Positions 11,640 through 23,573 of a DNA stretch of 64,000 nt are shown piece after piece. Source of the DNA: Hymenopellis radicata (Eukaryota; Basidiomycota; Agaricomycetes; Agaricales; Physalacriaceae); assembly GCA_015501595.1 (NCBI GenBank), contig JADNRX010000080.1:62001-126000 (forward strand), given 5' to 3'. The translations under genes and the position numbers were made by a program. The notes under the pieces are model-generated. The model made no database searches. It saw only the letters and a program-made list of their open reading frames with translations, and had not been told where the DNA came from. The stretch's first letter is position 1, and each line of letters starts with the position of its first letter.

Positions 11640-12080
11640 CTTGGTGTCAACGAGAGTCTGCGAGAGGAGCGGATTAACAGACTTACTACGCTCTGCGCTG
11701 ATAAATTATGCCACACGTTCTCCGAACGCCCTCCCTTGAATTTCCGTGTGGCGTTTATCGAATTTCCCATTGTGGTTCTACGATGAGATTTGAACTTTCC
11801 AGTCATACTCGGCAGCCTCGAAAAATCCTCACAAAGGGAAAATCCCGAGAACACGGTCACTCGTGGCGGCCTCGAGTAGAACAAGACCCGCTTGCCCAGA
11901 ACGTATATAGCTGTTAAGTGGACCAGTTGGCCATCACAACACGTGTTTGTATCGAGGCAGGTATGGTGATTTGGCGCCCACGGAAGCGCCGCGGTTTGAT
12001 CTTGTGGAACAATCGATACTAATGTAGCATGCCTGACATAGCAAGCAAGCTCGAAGGAGAAGGACAATAGTAGATGATAT
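11640..12080 (-). repeat. About 400-bp dispersed repeat, copy C
   Basis: A third copy of the element also seen at 3237-3650 and 9430-9900, in the same orientation as copy B. It ends about 95 bp upstream of the kinase 2 start codon, so kinase 2 has an element copy on both its 5' and 3' sides, whereas kinase 1 has one only on its 3' side. Confidence 0.75.
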
Positions 12081-12728
12081 TCATATTGTCGGAAGTGTAT
12101 ACCTCGTTGTCCTGGCATCGCCTTGTGCAATTCGTGCCGTTCATAGACAGTTCGCATTCGTCGGGCTTTTGACGCTCAAACCACTCACAGAACAGAAGAA
12201 GAAGGCCTCTCGAAATTGGCTGATGGGTGTACATTCTCAGGCGAGGTGAAAGAGGTAGGAGGTTTGCTTCAAGTAAAGGACAGTGTGGCGTCTATCACTG
12301 TCAGCCGGGCTGTCTATTGATCGGCACAAAGGTGAACAGACTTCTTTGGCCGCCGCTTCGTGATGATTTCATCCTGGGAACAGAACCATACATGGAGCTC
12401 CGAGAAGGGTCAGTGAATGGTTAAAAGGGCGTCACTTAAATCGTTACCGACGGGAGTCATGTCCTGAGAGGTCCTGAGGCTGTGGAATGCGAGAAACCCC
12501 ATTTTCGTCTTAGAAGCGCATGTTCACCTTCCAGTATTCAATACTAGCCACTTATCCCGAATAGAAAAGAGCTGTTAAGGGATCCAGTAGGGTCTCCTGA
12601 TTGCGGGTTCGTGGTGCTTTCAAGTTATGAGAGTGGAAGCAGCATCGGAGGTATTAATCGATTGATTCAAATCGTAGACAGATCGCAAGTACAAAGCAAT
12701 AATGCAAACACGAGGAATGGAGTGAAAT

Positions 12729-14003
12729 TCAGTAGATCTTTGGCCAGAATCGTCGAACTGCTGGCGATGGCGGCGGGCCGTCGCTTTTCTCCCAGACCAG
12801 ACCGTGGAACCAAATTTCATCCTTCGTTTTCAGAAAGGACTCCAAGCGATGGACAACCTCGTTAACAGTAGGCCGAGAAGAAGGACGCACATCGGTCATA
12901 TCCTGGAAGATTGGAACAAACTCTTCTAGGCCGAAGTAAGAATCTGGCTGCAGGAAAGAATCAGTTGACGGTCATCAAGGTATGTCGAGATAGAGATGGA
13001 CGTACTCCAGTACCGCAAATCTCCACAAATGTAGTCCCGACATTGTAAACATCGAGTTGAAAAGGATTATATCGCTCGTCACTATTCCACTCTGGCGACG
13101 TCTTGATTTGACAGCGAGCGTCACGGGCTCGTGCCGTGGCCCTACCATTTGGATAATGGGAGGAACATTCAAAGTCGATGAGATAATATCGAAGGGGGGA
13201 AGGGACTCGGCAACGATGAACATATGGCACCGGTTTCTTGCAGTCCATGGTATGTGGACGAGCGAAAAGGTAGCCCTTGGGACACACTTCGCTTGAGTCC
13301 ATAAGGAAGTTCATGGTGCATGAATCTCTAAGTGGCGGACACTATTAGCACCATTCCTTAGGGATCTTACAATAATGACGCACCCATGGGAAACATTAAG
13401 ATTGTGCATGAAATTGAGACCCTACGGTTTGGTGGTCAGTCGCAGAATACAAAGGCACAAACAAACGTTACCTCAAGAATCTGAGAACACGCCTCCGAAA
13501 ACTCCTTTCGACAATGGAAGTTCGGGTTATTGAAGTTCCGGAGGAAAGGCATGACAACGAAGACTCTGCCGTGACACTCTCCTGGAACAGGAAACGAGTC
13601 GAGCACTGGAACTGTATGATTTTCCGGAAGACTGAAAAGGTCTGGCTTGGTGAGGTACTCTGTAATCGACCACTCGCGCGCGGTCATAGATTTGATCACG
13701 ACTCTGCGAGAATCAGACTTTCTAACTGCCTCTCGCACCCATGAACACTACAATGAGATTAAGTCCTGGTCGAGCGAATTATACATGGAAAGTACGTACG
13801 TACGGTGTTACCTCATCCGGAAATGACCCAAATCTTGAACGCGTAGTATTTGCAAGCCATCTGTGTTTCAATCGCATCGGCACCCAGTCAGGATGATAAC
13901 GTGACGGAAGAGTATAACCACGATCCACCAGGAAATGATAATGAGATACCCAGAATTGCTCGTCTGTTCGTTTTTCTCTCTTTTCGTGTGCTCCCAGATC
14001 CAT
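12729..14003 (-). CDS. Protein kinase-like protein, copy 3 (diverged)
   Basis: ATG at 14003 (MDLGAHEKREK), stop TGA at 12729-12731. The exon order is as in copies 1 and 2, and each intron falls at an equivalent place: GTACGT after PY, GTAACG after ILE, GTGCGT inside the HG codon pair, GTACTG after FVEIC. Motifs: RRVVIKSM, catalytic loop HGDSCTMN (Lys of the usual loop replaced by Met), DFE, SPEWNSDERYNPF, and a C-terminal end VRRFWPKIY. Divergence from copies 1 and 2 runs through the whole gene, including intron sequence, so this is an older duplicate. It lies head-to-head with the gene at 14332, mirroring kinase 1 and the gene at 1228. Confidence 0.78.
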
Positions 14004-14331
14004 AGTCCTAGTGATGTCGCTCAAGGATGAAGGAAAACGTTGAACACGTTGCGGTCGAAGGACATCAACTTACTGGCAAGCGTGCACAAACAACCAGCCC
14101 CTTCTTGATAACTCCTTGTGGCATTCCAGTCATTGCAGTAACTGCTGTTTCCCGGATTGACTGGCCTTTGTCCTTCTTTCCATCATGATTTGTATCTGCC
14201 CGATTACTGTAACCGTAGACCGGCTCGGTTCGATTTGGTCTATGTTTCTCGTCTATAAAGCAATGCTCGATGGCTCATTATATCCTAACTGCAAACTTCC
14301 CTACGACGCTACTGCTTGCATAAAGTGCAGG

Positions 14332-14470
14332 ATGGACGACCCAGACTCTACGAGCAACCTCAGACGCACCCTAAGGGCATCCTTGGCCGCACTTCGAGAA
14401 GCTATTCGTCACGATGCATACCTTGATGATCAACGAAAGAGCGAATTTCTTGAGGAGCTGAAAGGGTATG
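14332..14470 (+). pseudogene. First exon of a second member of the LRRTL family, truncated
   Basis: ATG at 14332, reading MDDPDSTSNLRRTLRASLAAL and on to FLEELKG, followed by a donor GTATGG. This matches exon 1 of the gene at 1228 (SSSELRRTLKASLSAL). No sequence like the second exon of that gene follows; by about 14.5 kb the DNA has become the 3' end of a minus-strand transposase. I infer that the gene lost everything beyond exon 1 through the transposon insertion or a later deletion. It is divergent from kinase 3, with about 330 bp between the starts. Confidence 0.6.
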
Positions 14471-14515
14471 GCTCATCTCACCGCAATGAAATCGGGCTAA
14501 TTCGCACATGCAGTG

Positions 14516-16991
14516 TTATGGGTGATATTGGAGCGAACCCTTCTCCTTGGCTAGTCGTGCTAAATCCATGCCACCAGGAAACGGTATACGGCTCTTGCTT
14601 TCCTCCTGCAGCTGCCGAAGATCAAGCTCGATGTTCCGCCCAACTTTTAGTACACGCGAGTTTTGCAAAAGCGTGAGAAGTTGAGCAGGGAAGTGGCCCG
14701 CCGCAATATGTTCACTCAACTATTGTATATAAGCTTTAGTACGAGTCTGTATGACAAGATTAAGGGTGCTGTACTTACTTGAAGGATCCAAATATTATCG
14801 CGTGTCGCGATTTGGACAATCGCCGTAGAACGACGGTTCGGAACATTCCGTCTTCGTGCCTCCAGGTCAACATTCCACTCTGTGTCCAAAGCAATATACA
14901 TTTTCTCCGACTCGTCCTCTGACAACGAGGCAACTAACGAAAGCACAACATCCTCGATCTGTGAAAGAGACTTCTTGACATGAATCTGGACACCCGTAGG
15001 GATTTCAAGTTTGGGAAGATTGTCGAACTTTGTGACTGGACGTATGCCATCCCGAAGCGAAGGAAGGGCTGTCTCAAGAAAGTCCTTGTCAGACATGTTA
15101 TCTGTGAAGACGATGCGGGGCCTAGGGAGTCCGTATTTTTCGCAAGACTCCCACATACGCGTCAGGGCTATCACGAATTGCGAGTGCGCCTTTGTTGGCA
15201 CCAGTGCGCAAATACGTATCTGGCCCTTCTCGTTCGTCATTGTGAGAAGACCAACAAATATACGTTCACCGTTAATGATGGCCATCATTTTACAAGTCTA
15301 TGATTTGATGTTAAGCATTAATATTATCATGAAGCACAGTGCCTACCTTGTAGCTATGATCTATAGCATCAATCTCGCAACTCAGAAGCGCCGTGTGCTG
15401 ATTGAATTCAGGCTCATGCACCTCGATAAAATTATCATACATGTCTCGAAACCACCCGCCAGACGGCAAAGCAGCCTGAAACTCAGAATCATCGAATGAA
15501 GGAAATGGTGTATACTTCGCGACGGCCATTGTTAGCGCGCAATGATTGTCTGGAGATAGGTTACTTCAAGTTGCTCGTGTCGCCGACGATGCATGACACG
15601 AACACTATCAGCAAACTGTGTCGCACCCATGCCATTGTGAAAACAGCGGCGCATGAAGGCGAAGAGTCGTGTTGAGATTCCACTTCGCCATGAACAGTGA
15701 GCGGGGAATTGAGATGCAAGGACGGGGGAAAGGGCCTCGAGAACAAGTGGATCCCAACTCGGCATGGTAACATTGCATTCATTACACTGGTATCGTGCAC
15801 CCATTAACCAATAACAATCCTCCAAATCCACAACGCGACGAGGCCGTGTACCAAAGCTGTGGCGAATCAGGTTGCCGCCCTTTCCCTTGCACTTCGGCCC
15901 ATGACATTTCACAGGAGTGCCCTTTTCGATAAGGACGAGCGGATCCCAATAGAAATAGCGTGGTGTGAGAAGAGCAGAGGGGAGAATGGTCTCGCGTTGG
16001 AGCAGGAAGAAGGGATCAGTGTAAGGCATTTGGAATGACCCCAATTTATCGTAGATCGTGACGCGTCGGCTGCTGCCTTGCCCTATGACGGACTTGCGCA
16101 CCGCATCCATATGCGCTTCAAATCCCACCATGACATGACGTGGCGGCGGACGAGTATTTAGTGACGCTGACGCGTTGTCCTCGTCGATTGGGGCCTGGCG
16201 AGCATCAACAATGTCATCGGGCTCATCAGGCTCATCTTCCACATCGGGGGAGTTACCGTCGTTGACGATACCAGGTTCGGTCAAGCCAGGAAGGATATTT
16301 TCATCGGGAGGTGAAGATACGGGTGGACGGGCGATGACATCGTCCCGGGGTGCAGAAGAGGCTGCAGGAATATTGAGATTCGAATTGGACATTGTCGAGG
16401 CTGAGAAGAAGACAGGCGCCGCTTTGAGATGCGAGTGTATGCCGTGAATTGTCTGAAAAAAGGTACTTATCAGCCTTAGTAGATCAGTCTTCGGAATAAG
16501 ATGAATACCGTGTCAAGTAACGGGCGAACTTTTCCCGGCTTCCAGCGTCGAGTAGTGCCTGTATCTGTCGCAGGCACCACAGCATCGACAGGCGTCTTCC
16601 TTGGTCGACCGCGCTTCCGCTTCACAGGCGGCTCGGAGGTTCCAGTAATGAGGACCTCCTTGCGGGGCCGCCCAAGCTTCTTCTTGGGTTTCGGGATGCT
16701 TGCTGAGACGTCTTTTCGGGGACGACCGCGCTTTCGCTTAACAGGCGGCTGTGGTGGCGATGGTGGTGCTCCGTGGTCGTCGCCGTGGTCAGCCGCTACA
16801 AAGTCCTGAGAATGAGTATGCCTCGAGGATAGATTACATAAGTAACATACCGGGAAGAGTTTTGGGACAAGAGAGAGTGCTTCCTGATGCAGCACCAGAG
16901 GGTACAAGCGAAAGTGCAGGAAGAGGACTAAGCCGGTCAGACTCGGGGACCATGCGGGGAGATTGGGGCATTGAATGATAGGAGACTGCAT
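14516..16991 (-). mobile_element. DDE-type transposase with AT-hooks and a truncated 3'-5' exonuclease domain
   Basis: Exons (minus): 16991-16851, 16805-16509, 16452-15565, 15514-15347, 15297-14779, 14719-14516. Order of parts: three AT-hook motifs (KRKRGRPRK, KKLGRPRK, KRKRGRPRK); an acidic linker; a Cys-rich module (CHGPKCKGKGG ... CNECNVTMPSWDP) resembling the DUF6729 family; a catalytic core with IDHSYKTCK and VFTDNMSDKDF, likely the first two acidic residues of a DDE transposase; then an RNase D/WRN-like exonuclease with ExoI LDTEWN and ExoII KVGRNIELDLRQL. The stop at 14516 comes before any ExoIII motif, so the nuclease is incomplete. Splicing at 15564-15515 (CTAAC branch point) removes what first looks like a stop and frameshift. 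The exact start is uncertain. The combination is, to my knowledge, a mushroom transposon type. Confidence 0.75.
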
Positions 16992-17399
16992 AAAGGTCAG
17001 AAATGTAAGTATCAGCAGAACGTAATGCAGTACCTACTGCTGCTGTACTAAAAAAATAGCGGAAACATCAGAAGTCGCGTCAAGACGCGCTCCAAACGTG
17101 TTCTAAAAGATCCCGGAGACGTCACTTCAAGCAAGGAAGAAAACAGTGCAGAGACGGTGCCCGAAGTTGACCAGATTCAGAAGTCGCGTCAAAAATTTGA
17201 GAAAAATCTGTATATAGCAGAAAACAATGCTAGAAGTTGAACGGGTACGAGAATCGCGCGTTGATACACGGAGGAGAAGCTGCGGGGTGTAAGTGTACAG
17301 GTTGTCGTGGGAGTAAACTACTGAATATGGTGCGCACGCGAGATTCAAACTCCGAACGGTAGGATAGGATAAGCACCCACGAGCATGATCAGCGAGCCC
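16992..17399. other. Non-coding flank of the transposase
   Basis: About 400 bp with no supported gene. The phrase AGAAGTCGCGTCAA occurs twice (about 17068 and 17178), and AGAAGTTGAACGGG follows a similar context, so weak internal repeats are present, as would fit a transposon terminal region. No terminal inverted repeat could be matched to the 14.5-kb side. Confidence 0.4.
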
Positions 17400-17833
17400 A
17401 CAGCTTAGGTATCTATGATGAATACGCGATCCGAACCCGATAGTTCGAACTGGGCGGACATGGGCCAGCGTAGTCCCCACTATTACTACATACGGCATCA
17501 CCGGTACCTTCTTGACAGATCATCGATGGTTTCAACATGTGTAGTGCGGTGGGTTTCCTTTTGAGTGCTCCTTTGTGGACTGTATTTTTTCCACGTGTGG
17601 TGCATCGCATGTCATTGTCAGTTCAGAAGACTCGGACCCAGTTCTTCCCGTGAATGCACTCAGTCTGTCTGGAGACTTTTCTTCGATCACCTGTGTTTTC
17701 AGTAAAGGAGGCTCGTCGTATACGAGTCGCAGACTATGTCACAATCATTACAGGAAAGATGCCCGTCTGCATCATGTCCGCTGCGCGCGCAGGATTAGGA
17801 TCGAGATTGATTGTGGCTGAGCCCTTCATAGGA
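17400..17833 (+). repeat. 435-bp repeat, copy 1 (inverted partner at 31866-32301)
   Basis: Almost base-for-base identical to the reverse complement of 31866-32301, with a few indels (for example GGTGATGCC against GGTACCGGTGATGCC contexts, and the GCGCGC run). Homology begins at CAGCTTAGGTATC and ends near CTTCATAGGATG. Each copy contains GGTTCGGATC on the minus strand, resembling a Pol III B-box, but I find no matching A-box, so origin from a SINE is only a guess. Confidence 0.8.
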
Positions 17834-17949
17834 TGTTTACACAGTAAGAGCTAAGTCTGTGCTGGTCTTCGCCATCATGATCTCGGCGACGAAGCTATGG
17901 AAAGTTCCGACATCCTTGACAGCGGTGACCTAACAGGGTGGCAGCGTAG

Positions 17950-18140
17950 ATATATGAGCATCCCAGTGTTAATAAGATTGCCCAAAGACGGAGACGTACG
18001 TCGTTCCGATGTCGAACGCGATATCGATCCTTGACGCGCTCACCAACTTGCGCTTCGTCCCGTTGTACTGTGTAGTGATCCAAGCCAGCCGTGTTTGTAC
18101 GGAAGCTGTTGTTCCAAAGTAGCATTGTTCCATAGAAGAA
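17950..18140 (-). pseudogene. Possible Hsp70-family ATPase fragment
   Basis: The minus strand reads TQYNGTKRKLVSASRIDI followed by AFDIGTTYVSV. KRKLV...AFDxGTTYSG is the phosphate-1 loop opening of the Hsp70-like ATPases common in mushroom genomes. Only this N-terminal motif is visible; no downstream nucleotide-binding region follows. It is probably a relic. Confidence 0.35.
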
Positions 18141-19024
18141 GAATGGCATCCCAGCGATTGTTGGTTCAACCGCCAGGTTCTGCACCACGTGTGTGTCCGG
18201 TCACACGTTGCAGAGCCCCACTGCCGTCCACGTTTTGAACGGCCTGAACCGCAGTCGCGCGCTTCAGGACAGTGGGGGGTTTTGGACGCTGATCCTGCCA
18301 TGGAAATCAGCATCCTTCTACGGACGACCACAGTGGAACGCGCGACAGCGCATCACACTGGGCACATGAACCACACCTCGACGCGCGCGCAGCAAGCCGA
18401 CAACAATGTTATCACCTCTCGAGGGCGGAGCAGAACTCAAAGCGGCGAACTCCACCTTGAGAAATGTTGTGAGGTCGCACAGTGTTTATTATCCGGTAGA
18501 AATCCCGGGTGTTGAGGCAGAGCCCCAAATGCTCGAACATCAAAGACAATAGACCTTGGAAGAATATTCTCCTATTTACTTGCCAGCGAGCTCTTGAATT
18601 AATGAGAGGAAAAGAGATATTCTTGCTAGGATTCCTGGGATCGAGGAAATGGCTTTTGGTCTTGGAGGAGCAGCCGAAATGTACGCCACTCGTCAGTGCC
18701 GGACTTGGCCAACGTGAAGGCGTAGACGCTGAGAGGGTGACATCGAGAAAAGAAACGAGAGACTCGGTATATGAAAAGCCTGTGAGAGATGGGCTGTGAC
18801 CGTCATGCACGAGTAGTAGTTCCTAGCGTGAGACTGGTGTGAGATGCATCGAGAAATCACGCTTGGTGTAGCGACAGTAACGAATGTTCAACGAGGTCGA
18901 GAGGTGGGGTGAGTTCAAAGACGTGCGTCGGCGACTGCCTAATCCGCTACCGCCTTCCATATTAGGAACTTACTCACCCTGACTCCAACTATACAGTAAC
19001 TTGGATTCAACCACCATCACGTCT
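18141..19024. other. Intergenic region upstream of UPF1, no gene recognised
   Basis: Open frames exist on both strands (for example 18412-18810, minus) but none has a recognisable motif, splice support or family composition. The last 200 bp should hold the UPF1 promoter; no TATA box is evident. Confidence 0.4.
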
Positions 19025-22000
19025 ATGGATTCATTCGACAATTTTCAGTATGACTCGGCCTCCTCCTACGGTGGGATGGGCCTCGTCGACGATACTTCGA
19101 GTGTGTACACCGCTGGCACACAAGACCAGGACAACGACAATGCATCCAGCGTGGATCTGTCCAGTCTTTCCATCTCCGAGTACAATGGCCCTGCGAGCAA
19201 CGGGCACGGCCATGCTCACAACAACCTTTCTATTGTGGCTGGGGAAGATTTTGATGGCGTTCTGGATGACCTCAAGGACGTGGATTTGCCGCCTCACGCC
19301 TGCAGGTTTGTTATTCATTCGCCACATCCGGATTCTACTAACTCGTTCACAGCTACTGCGGCATTCACTCGCCTGCCTCTGTCGTCAAATGCCTCATCTG
19401 CGCCAAGTGGTTCTGCAACTCGCGCGGCAACACCTCGGCGTCCCACATCGTCAATCATCTTGTGCGCGCCAAACACAAGGAAGTCATCCTCCACGCAGAG
19501 AGCCCTTTGGGAGAGACGACGCCTGAGTGTTACAATTGCGGCAGCAAGAACGTGTTTATGCTGGGATTCATACCAGCCAAAAGCGACACCGTCGTCGTCC
19601 TTCTTTGTCGGTCCGTTCCCATCTTCATATACAAAATTCATTATCTCATCTATATTACAGCCAACCGTGCGCTGCTGTGAGCAAAGACATCTCCTGGAAC
19701 GCGGCCCTTTGGTCGCCGCTGATCGATGACCGCTCCTTCCTCTCGTGGCTCGTCAAGCCGCCCAGCGAAACGGAGCAGCTTCGTTCGCGTCAGATCTCCT
19801 TCGCTCAGATTAACCGCCTTGAGGACCTCTGGCGCGAGAATGCCAACGCCACACTGGCTGACCTTGAGAAGCCTGGCGCGGACGACGAGCCCCAACCCAT
19901 CCTCCCACGCTATGAGGACGCGTACCAGTACCAGAATATATTTGGTCCGCTGGTTAAGATCGAGGCCGACTATGATAAGAGGCTCAAGGAAAGCCAGACC
20001 CAGACCGATATCACCGTTCGCTGGGATTTGGGTCTTAATCAGAAGCGAGTGGCGTGGTTTGGGCTGCCCAAATTGGAGAGCGGAGAGGTGCGCTTGGCGG
20101 TGGGCGATGAGCTGCGTCTGCGTTATTCGGGTGAGCTCCACAAGGCCTGGGAGGGCGTTGGTCATGTCATCAAGATTCCCAACAACGTCTCTGACGAGAT
20201 TGGGCTGGAGCTCAGAAGGACCGATGGTGTCCCGACCGAATGCACCCATAACTTTTCCGCCGACTTTGTTTGGAAGTCGACGAGCTTTGACAGGATGCAA
20301 TTGGCGATGAAGACCTTCGCCGTCGATGAGAAAAGTGTTAGCGGTTACATTGTGTGTATATTCCTCCCCACAACTTAACAGAGTACTAATATCCCGTCAG
20401 TATCACAAATTGCTTGGGCACGAACTCGAGCCCCAAGTTCTACGCACGCAGATGCCGAAGCGCTTCTCTGCGCCTGGTCTCCCCGAACTTAACCACTCGC
20501 AGATGTATGCCGTCAAGAGCGTACTTCAAAAGCCCATCAGCCTTATCCAGGGCCCGCCTGGCACAGGCAAGACCGTCACATCCGCCTCTGTCGTATATCA
20601 TCTCGCCAAAATGAACCCGGGCCAGGTTCTCGTCTGCGCGCCATCCAACGTTGCCGTCGACCAGCTCACCGAAAAGATTCACATCACGGGCCTCAAAGTT
20701 GTCCGGCTCACTGCCAAGTCGCGAGAGGCGCTCGACTCGAGTGTCGCGTACTTGACGCTGCACCAGCAGGTCGACAATAGTACGACACACGTGGAGCTGC
20801 AGAAGCTCATCCAGCTCAAGACGGAGCAGGGGGAGCTGAGCAGTAATGATGAGCGCAAGTATAAGACGCTGATTAGGCAGTGTGAGAAGGAGATTCTAAG
20901 TAAGGCGGATGTGATCTGTTGTACATGCGTGGGAGCAGGAGATCCCAGGTTGAGTAAACTTAAGTTTAGGACGGTGTTGATTGATGAAGCCACGCAGGCG
21001 GCTGAGCCAGGTGAGAGCCTCGCTTTTGCAACTGACTGTGTTTTGATCATGTAAAACAGAGTGCATGATCCCGTTGGTTTTGGGTTGTAAACAGGTTGTG
21101 CTCGTCGGCGACCACCAGGTGCGGATCATTTCCATGTATTCATTGCTTTTGACTTATACTTGTTTCGTATAGCAATTGGGCCCCGTCATCATGAACAAGA
21201 AAGCTGCGCGCGCTGGGTTGACACAGTCGCTCTTTGAGCGGCTCGTGCTACTCGGCAATCGTCCCATCCGCTTGCAGGTACAGTATCGCATGCATCCATG
21301 CTTGTCAGAGTTCCCCTCGAACATGTTCTACGAAGGAACCTTGCAGAACGGTGTCACCGCGCCGGAGCGCCTCAGGAAGAATGTAGACTTCCCGTGGCCA
21401 GTGCCCGACACGCCTATGTTCTTTTACCAGAACCTCGGGCAGGAGGAGATATCGAGCAGCGGAACGTCCTTCCTTAACAGGTGTGTTTTAGCGCCTTCTG
21501 TCGTTATGAATACTGACAGATGATTGTTAGGACTGAGGCGTCGAATGTGGAAAAGATTGTGACCAAGTTTTTCAAGTCGGGTGTTGTACCTGGCCAGATT
21601 GGGGTGGTAACCCCATACGAGGGGCAGCGATCGTATATCGTGAACTATATGCAGTTTAACGGGTCGTTGAAGAAGGACCTCTACAAGGAGATCGAGGTGG
21701 CCAGCGTGGATGCCTTCCAGGGACGAGAGAAGGATTATATCATTCTCAGTTGTGTGAGGAGCAATGAGCACCAGGGTATTGGATTCTTGAACGATCCGCG
21801 GCGGTTGAACGTCGCACTCACGCGAGCCAAGTATGGAGTGGTTATTCTGGGTAATCCAAAGGTGCTGAGCAAGGTGTGTTTTTCTTCTTTGGCTCCCTTG
21901 ATTTTTTCATATGAATATTTGGGATTCTAGCACCCGTTGTGGCATTACCTTTTAACACACTATAAGGAGAAGGAGTGTCTTGTTGAGGGCCCACTCAACA

Positions 22001-22552
22001 ACCTCCAACCGAGTATGATCCAGTTCAGCAAGCCCAGACGCACGCTCGTGAAATCTATGGACCAATTCCGTCGCCATGAGACGAGCGCAGGGATTATCTC
22101 GGGGGAGCTGGACCCAGTGCTGGTGGAATGGGAGATGGTACATCTCTTTGCTCACGATATTGCACTCACATAGCTAACATCATAGTAGGCCGTCGCTCGG
22201 GTACGCCCAGCCGCTTCGACGCGTCATTCTACCGCACACACGACACCCTTGGGTACATCCCCTCTGACGTGCAGTCCCTGCGCTCGCAGGCGACGTACTC
22301 TTCCGGGATGCCCTCGTTTGGTTTCGGGATGGGAATGGGGATGGGCAAGCGCACGACGAGTTACGCGTCGTCCATCATCTCGCAGGAGCCGTCGTCGTCG
22401 TCTATCGTGGCGGCGGCGGGCTCGCGTTCAGCCAGAGCGACCGCCTGAGCCAATACGACGAGCTGGACTACAAGAGCCAGGACGACGCTGGCGAGTTTGA
22501 TGATGTCAAGAGCCAGTATGCTGGGACGCAGAGCGGGGTTACGGTGTTTTAG
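19025..22552 (+). CDS. UPF1: UPF1/NAM7 RNA helicase, nonsense-mediated mRNA decay
   Basis: Upf1 is the ATP-dependent 5'-3' RNA helicase that triggers nonsense-mediated decay on terminating ribosomes. The start is the ATG at 19025 ([11 protein letters not shown]). Exons: 19025-19305, 19353-19610, 19661-20351, 20401-21010, 21060-21118, 21173-21480, 21531-21873, 21931-22137, about 22188-22552. Parts in order: Cys/His-rich zinc domain ([21 protein letters not shown], cut here), Walker [24 protein letters not shown](QA) box in [52 protein letters not shown], and [10 protein letters not shown], completing helicase superfamily 1. The tail has [19 protein letters not shown], then [11 protein letters not shown], ending GTQSGVTVF. 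Frame breaks at 22188-22189 and 22418-22420 would each be repaired by one extra G. Confidence 0.95.
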
Positions 22553-23573
22553 CATTTGAGAGAGAGAGTGCCCTCTTGAACGTAACCAGGACCTGGATTT
22601 CCTGCTGCAAGCCCCTCCCACCACCCCTCCGAGCATCCCGCCCGCCGCCGCCGCCGGCATCTTTGTCTCGGTTTTGACAATCACACCGCTGAGGTGCAGT
22701 TCGTCCTCCGACTGCTCAAGTACGATACGATACGCGTCGACTTGTGTGTGTGCATTAGTGTTTTGATGCGTGTACTTATGGATATATGATGACAATGATT
22801 ATGGTGTATGCTTCCCTCAGTATGTTTGGCTTGGGTCTGTTCTTGCGTGGCGTAATTATTGTACTGTATGCTGTGCTGTTTCAATATCCGTTAACAGCTG
22901 TGACCATTCTCCGGTGCTGCATCAAGGACTCAAGATTAACCTCGGAGTATGAGGATGATGAACTTCGTGCAAGACTGGACAATGTTAGTTAATGAGCCCA
23001 AGCCGGCAGGCCACGTGGACCGTAGCGTGATCGTGATCGTGATCGCGGGCGTTGCGGCTCTTGCTCTCCGCGTCCATCTGTCCTGATCCCGACTGCACTC
23101 AGCGCACTGGGATATTTTCAGCTTTTCTTTGTTCAACGACGAGCAGGACTACGTCTCTTACAACATGGGAGTGGACTTGAACGTAGTTCGAAGTTCAATT
23201 GCCACGATGCGGCTCTAGCGTTTCATGAATCGTAGCGAGGCGATTCTGGCCTCTGCTAAATGAGCACCTCGTGATTCCTTGTGATCAATCAGAATTAGAA
23301 AACGGTACGCAGGACGACGTGCTTGGGCTGTAGAGTAGGCTTTAGTGGGCCTCGTACAGGTTGTATATATGCAGGATAAAAGCCGAAGAGAAAAGAGATT
23401 TCCTCGCTTTCAATTTCCGATCGTTCCGCATCCCTTGCGGCGATCAATGACAAGAAGACGAGGGTCAATATGTGCGTGTATAATATACTATAAAGTCTGC
23501 TTCCCTCTCCCCGTTTCTCTCTATTCGTTTTGGCGAATACCCCCACATTCTTTTCCCTACCCTAATATTTACG
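22553..23573. other. Intergenic region with lectin promoter
   Basis: No gene seen. Bases 22823-22875 (GTTTGGCTTGGGTCTGTTCT...) recur at 25897-25950, and 22935-23005 (GTGCAAGACTGGACAATGTT) recur at 25325-25385; these direct repeats flank the lectin gene. A TATA-like sequence, ACTATAAAG, lies at about 23488-23497, some 80 bp before the lectin ATG. Confidence 0.55.

Noticed and set aside
15515..15564. Stop codon and frameshift in the transposase
   Set aside because: A 50-nt intron with donor GTAACC, branch CTAAC and acceptor AAG joins the two frames cleanly.
17575..17820. Small Cys-containing protein in the 435-bp repeat
   Set aside because: Only one frame of one copy is open over the full length, small indels differ between copies, and there is no family signal.
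19001..19024. Upstream start for UPF1
   Set aside because: The frame is open but the codon there is TTG; the first ATG is at 19025 and gives the familiar MDSFDNF opening.
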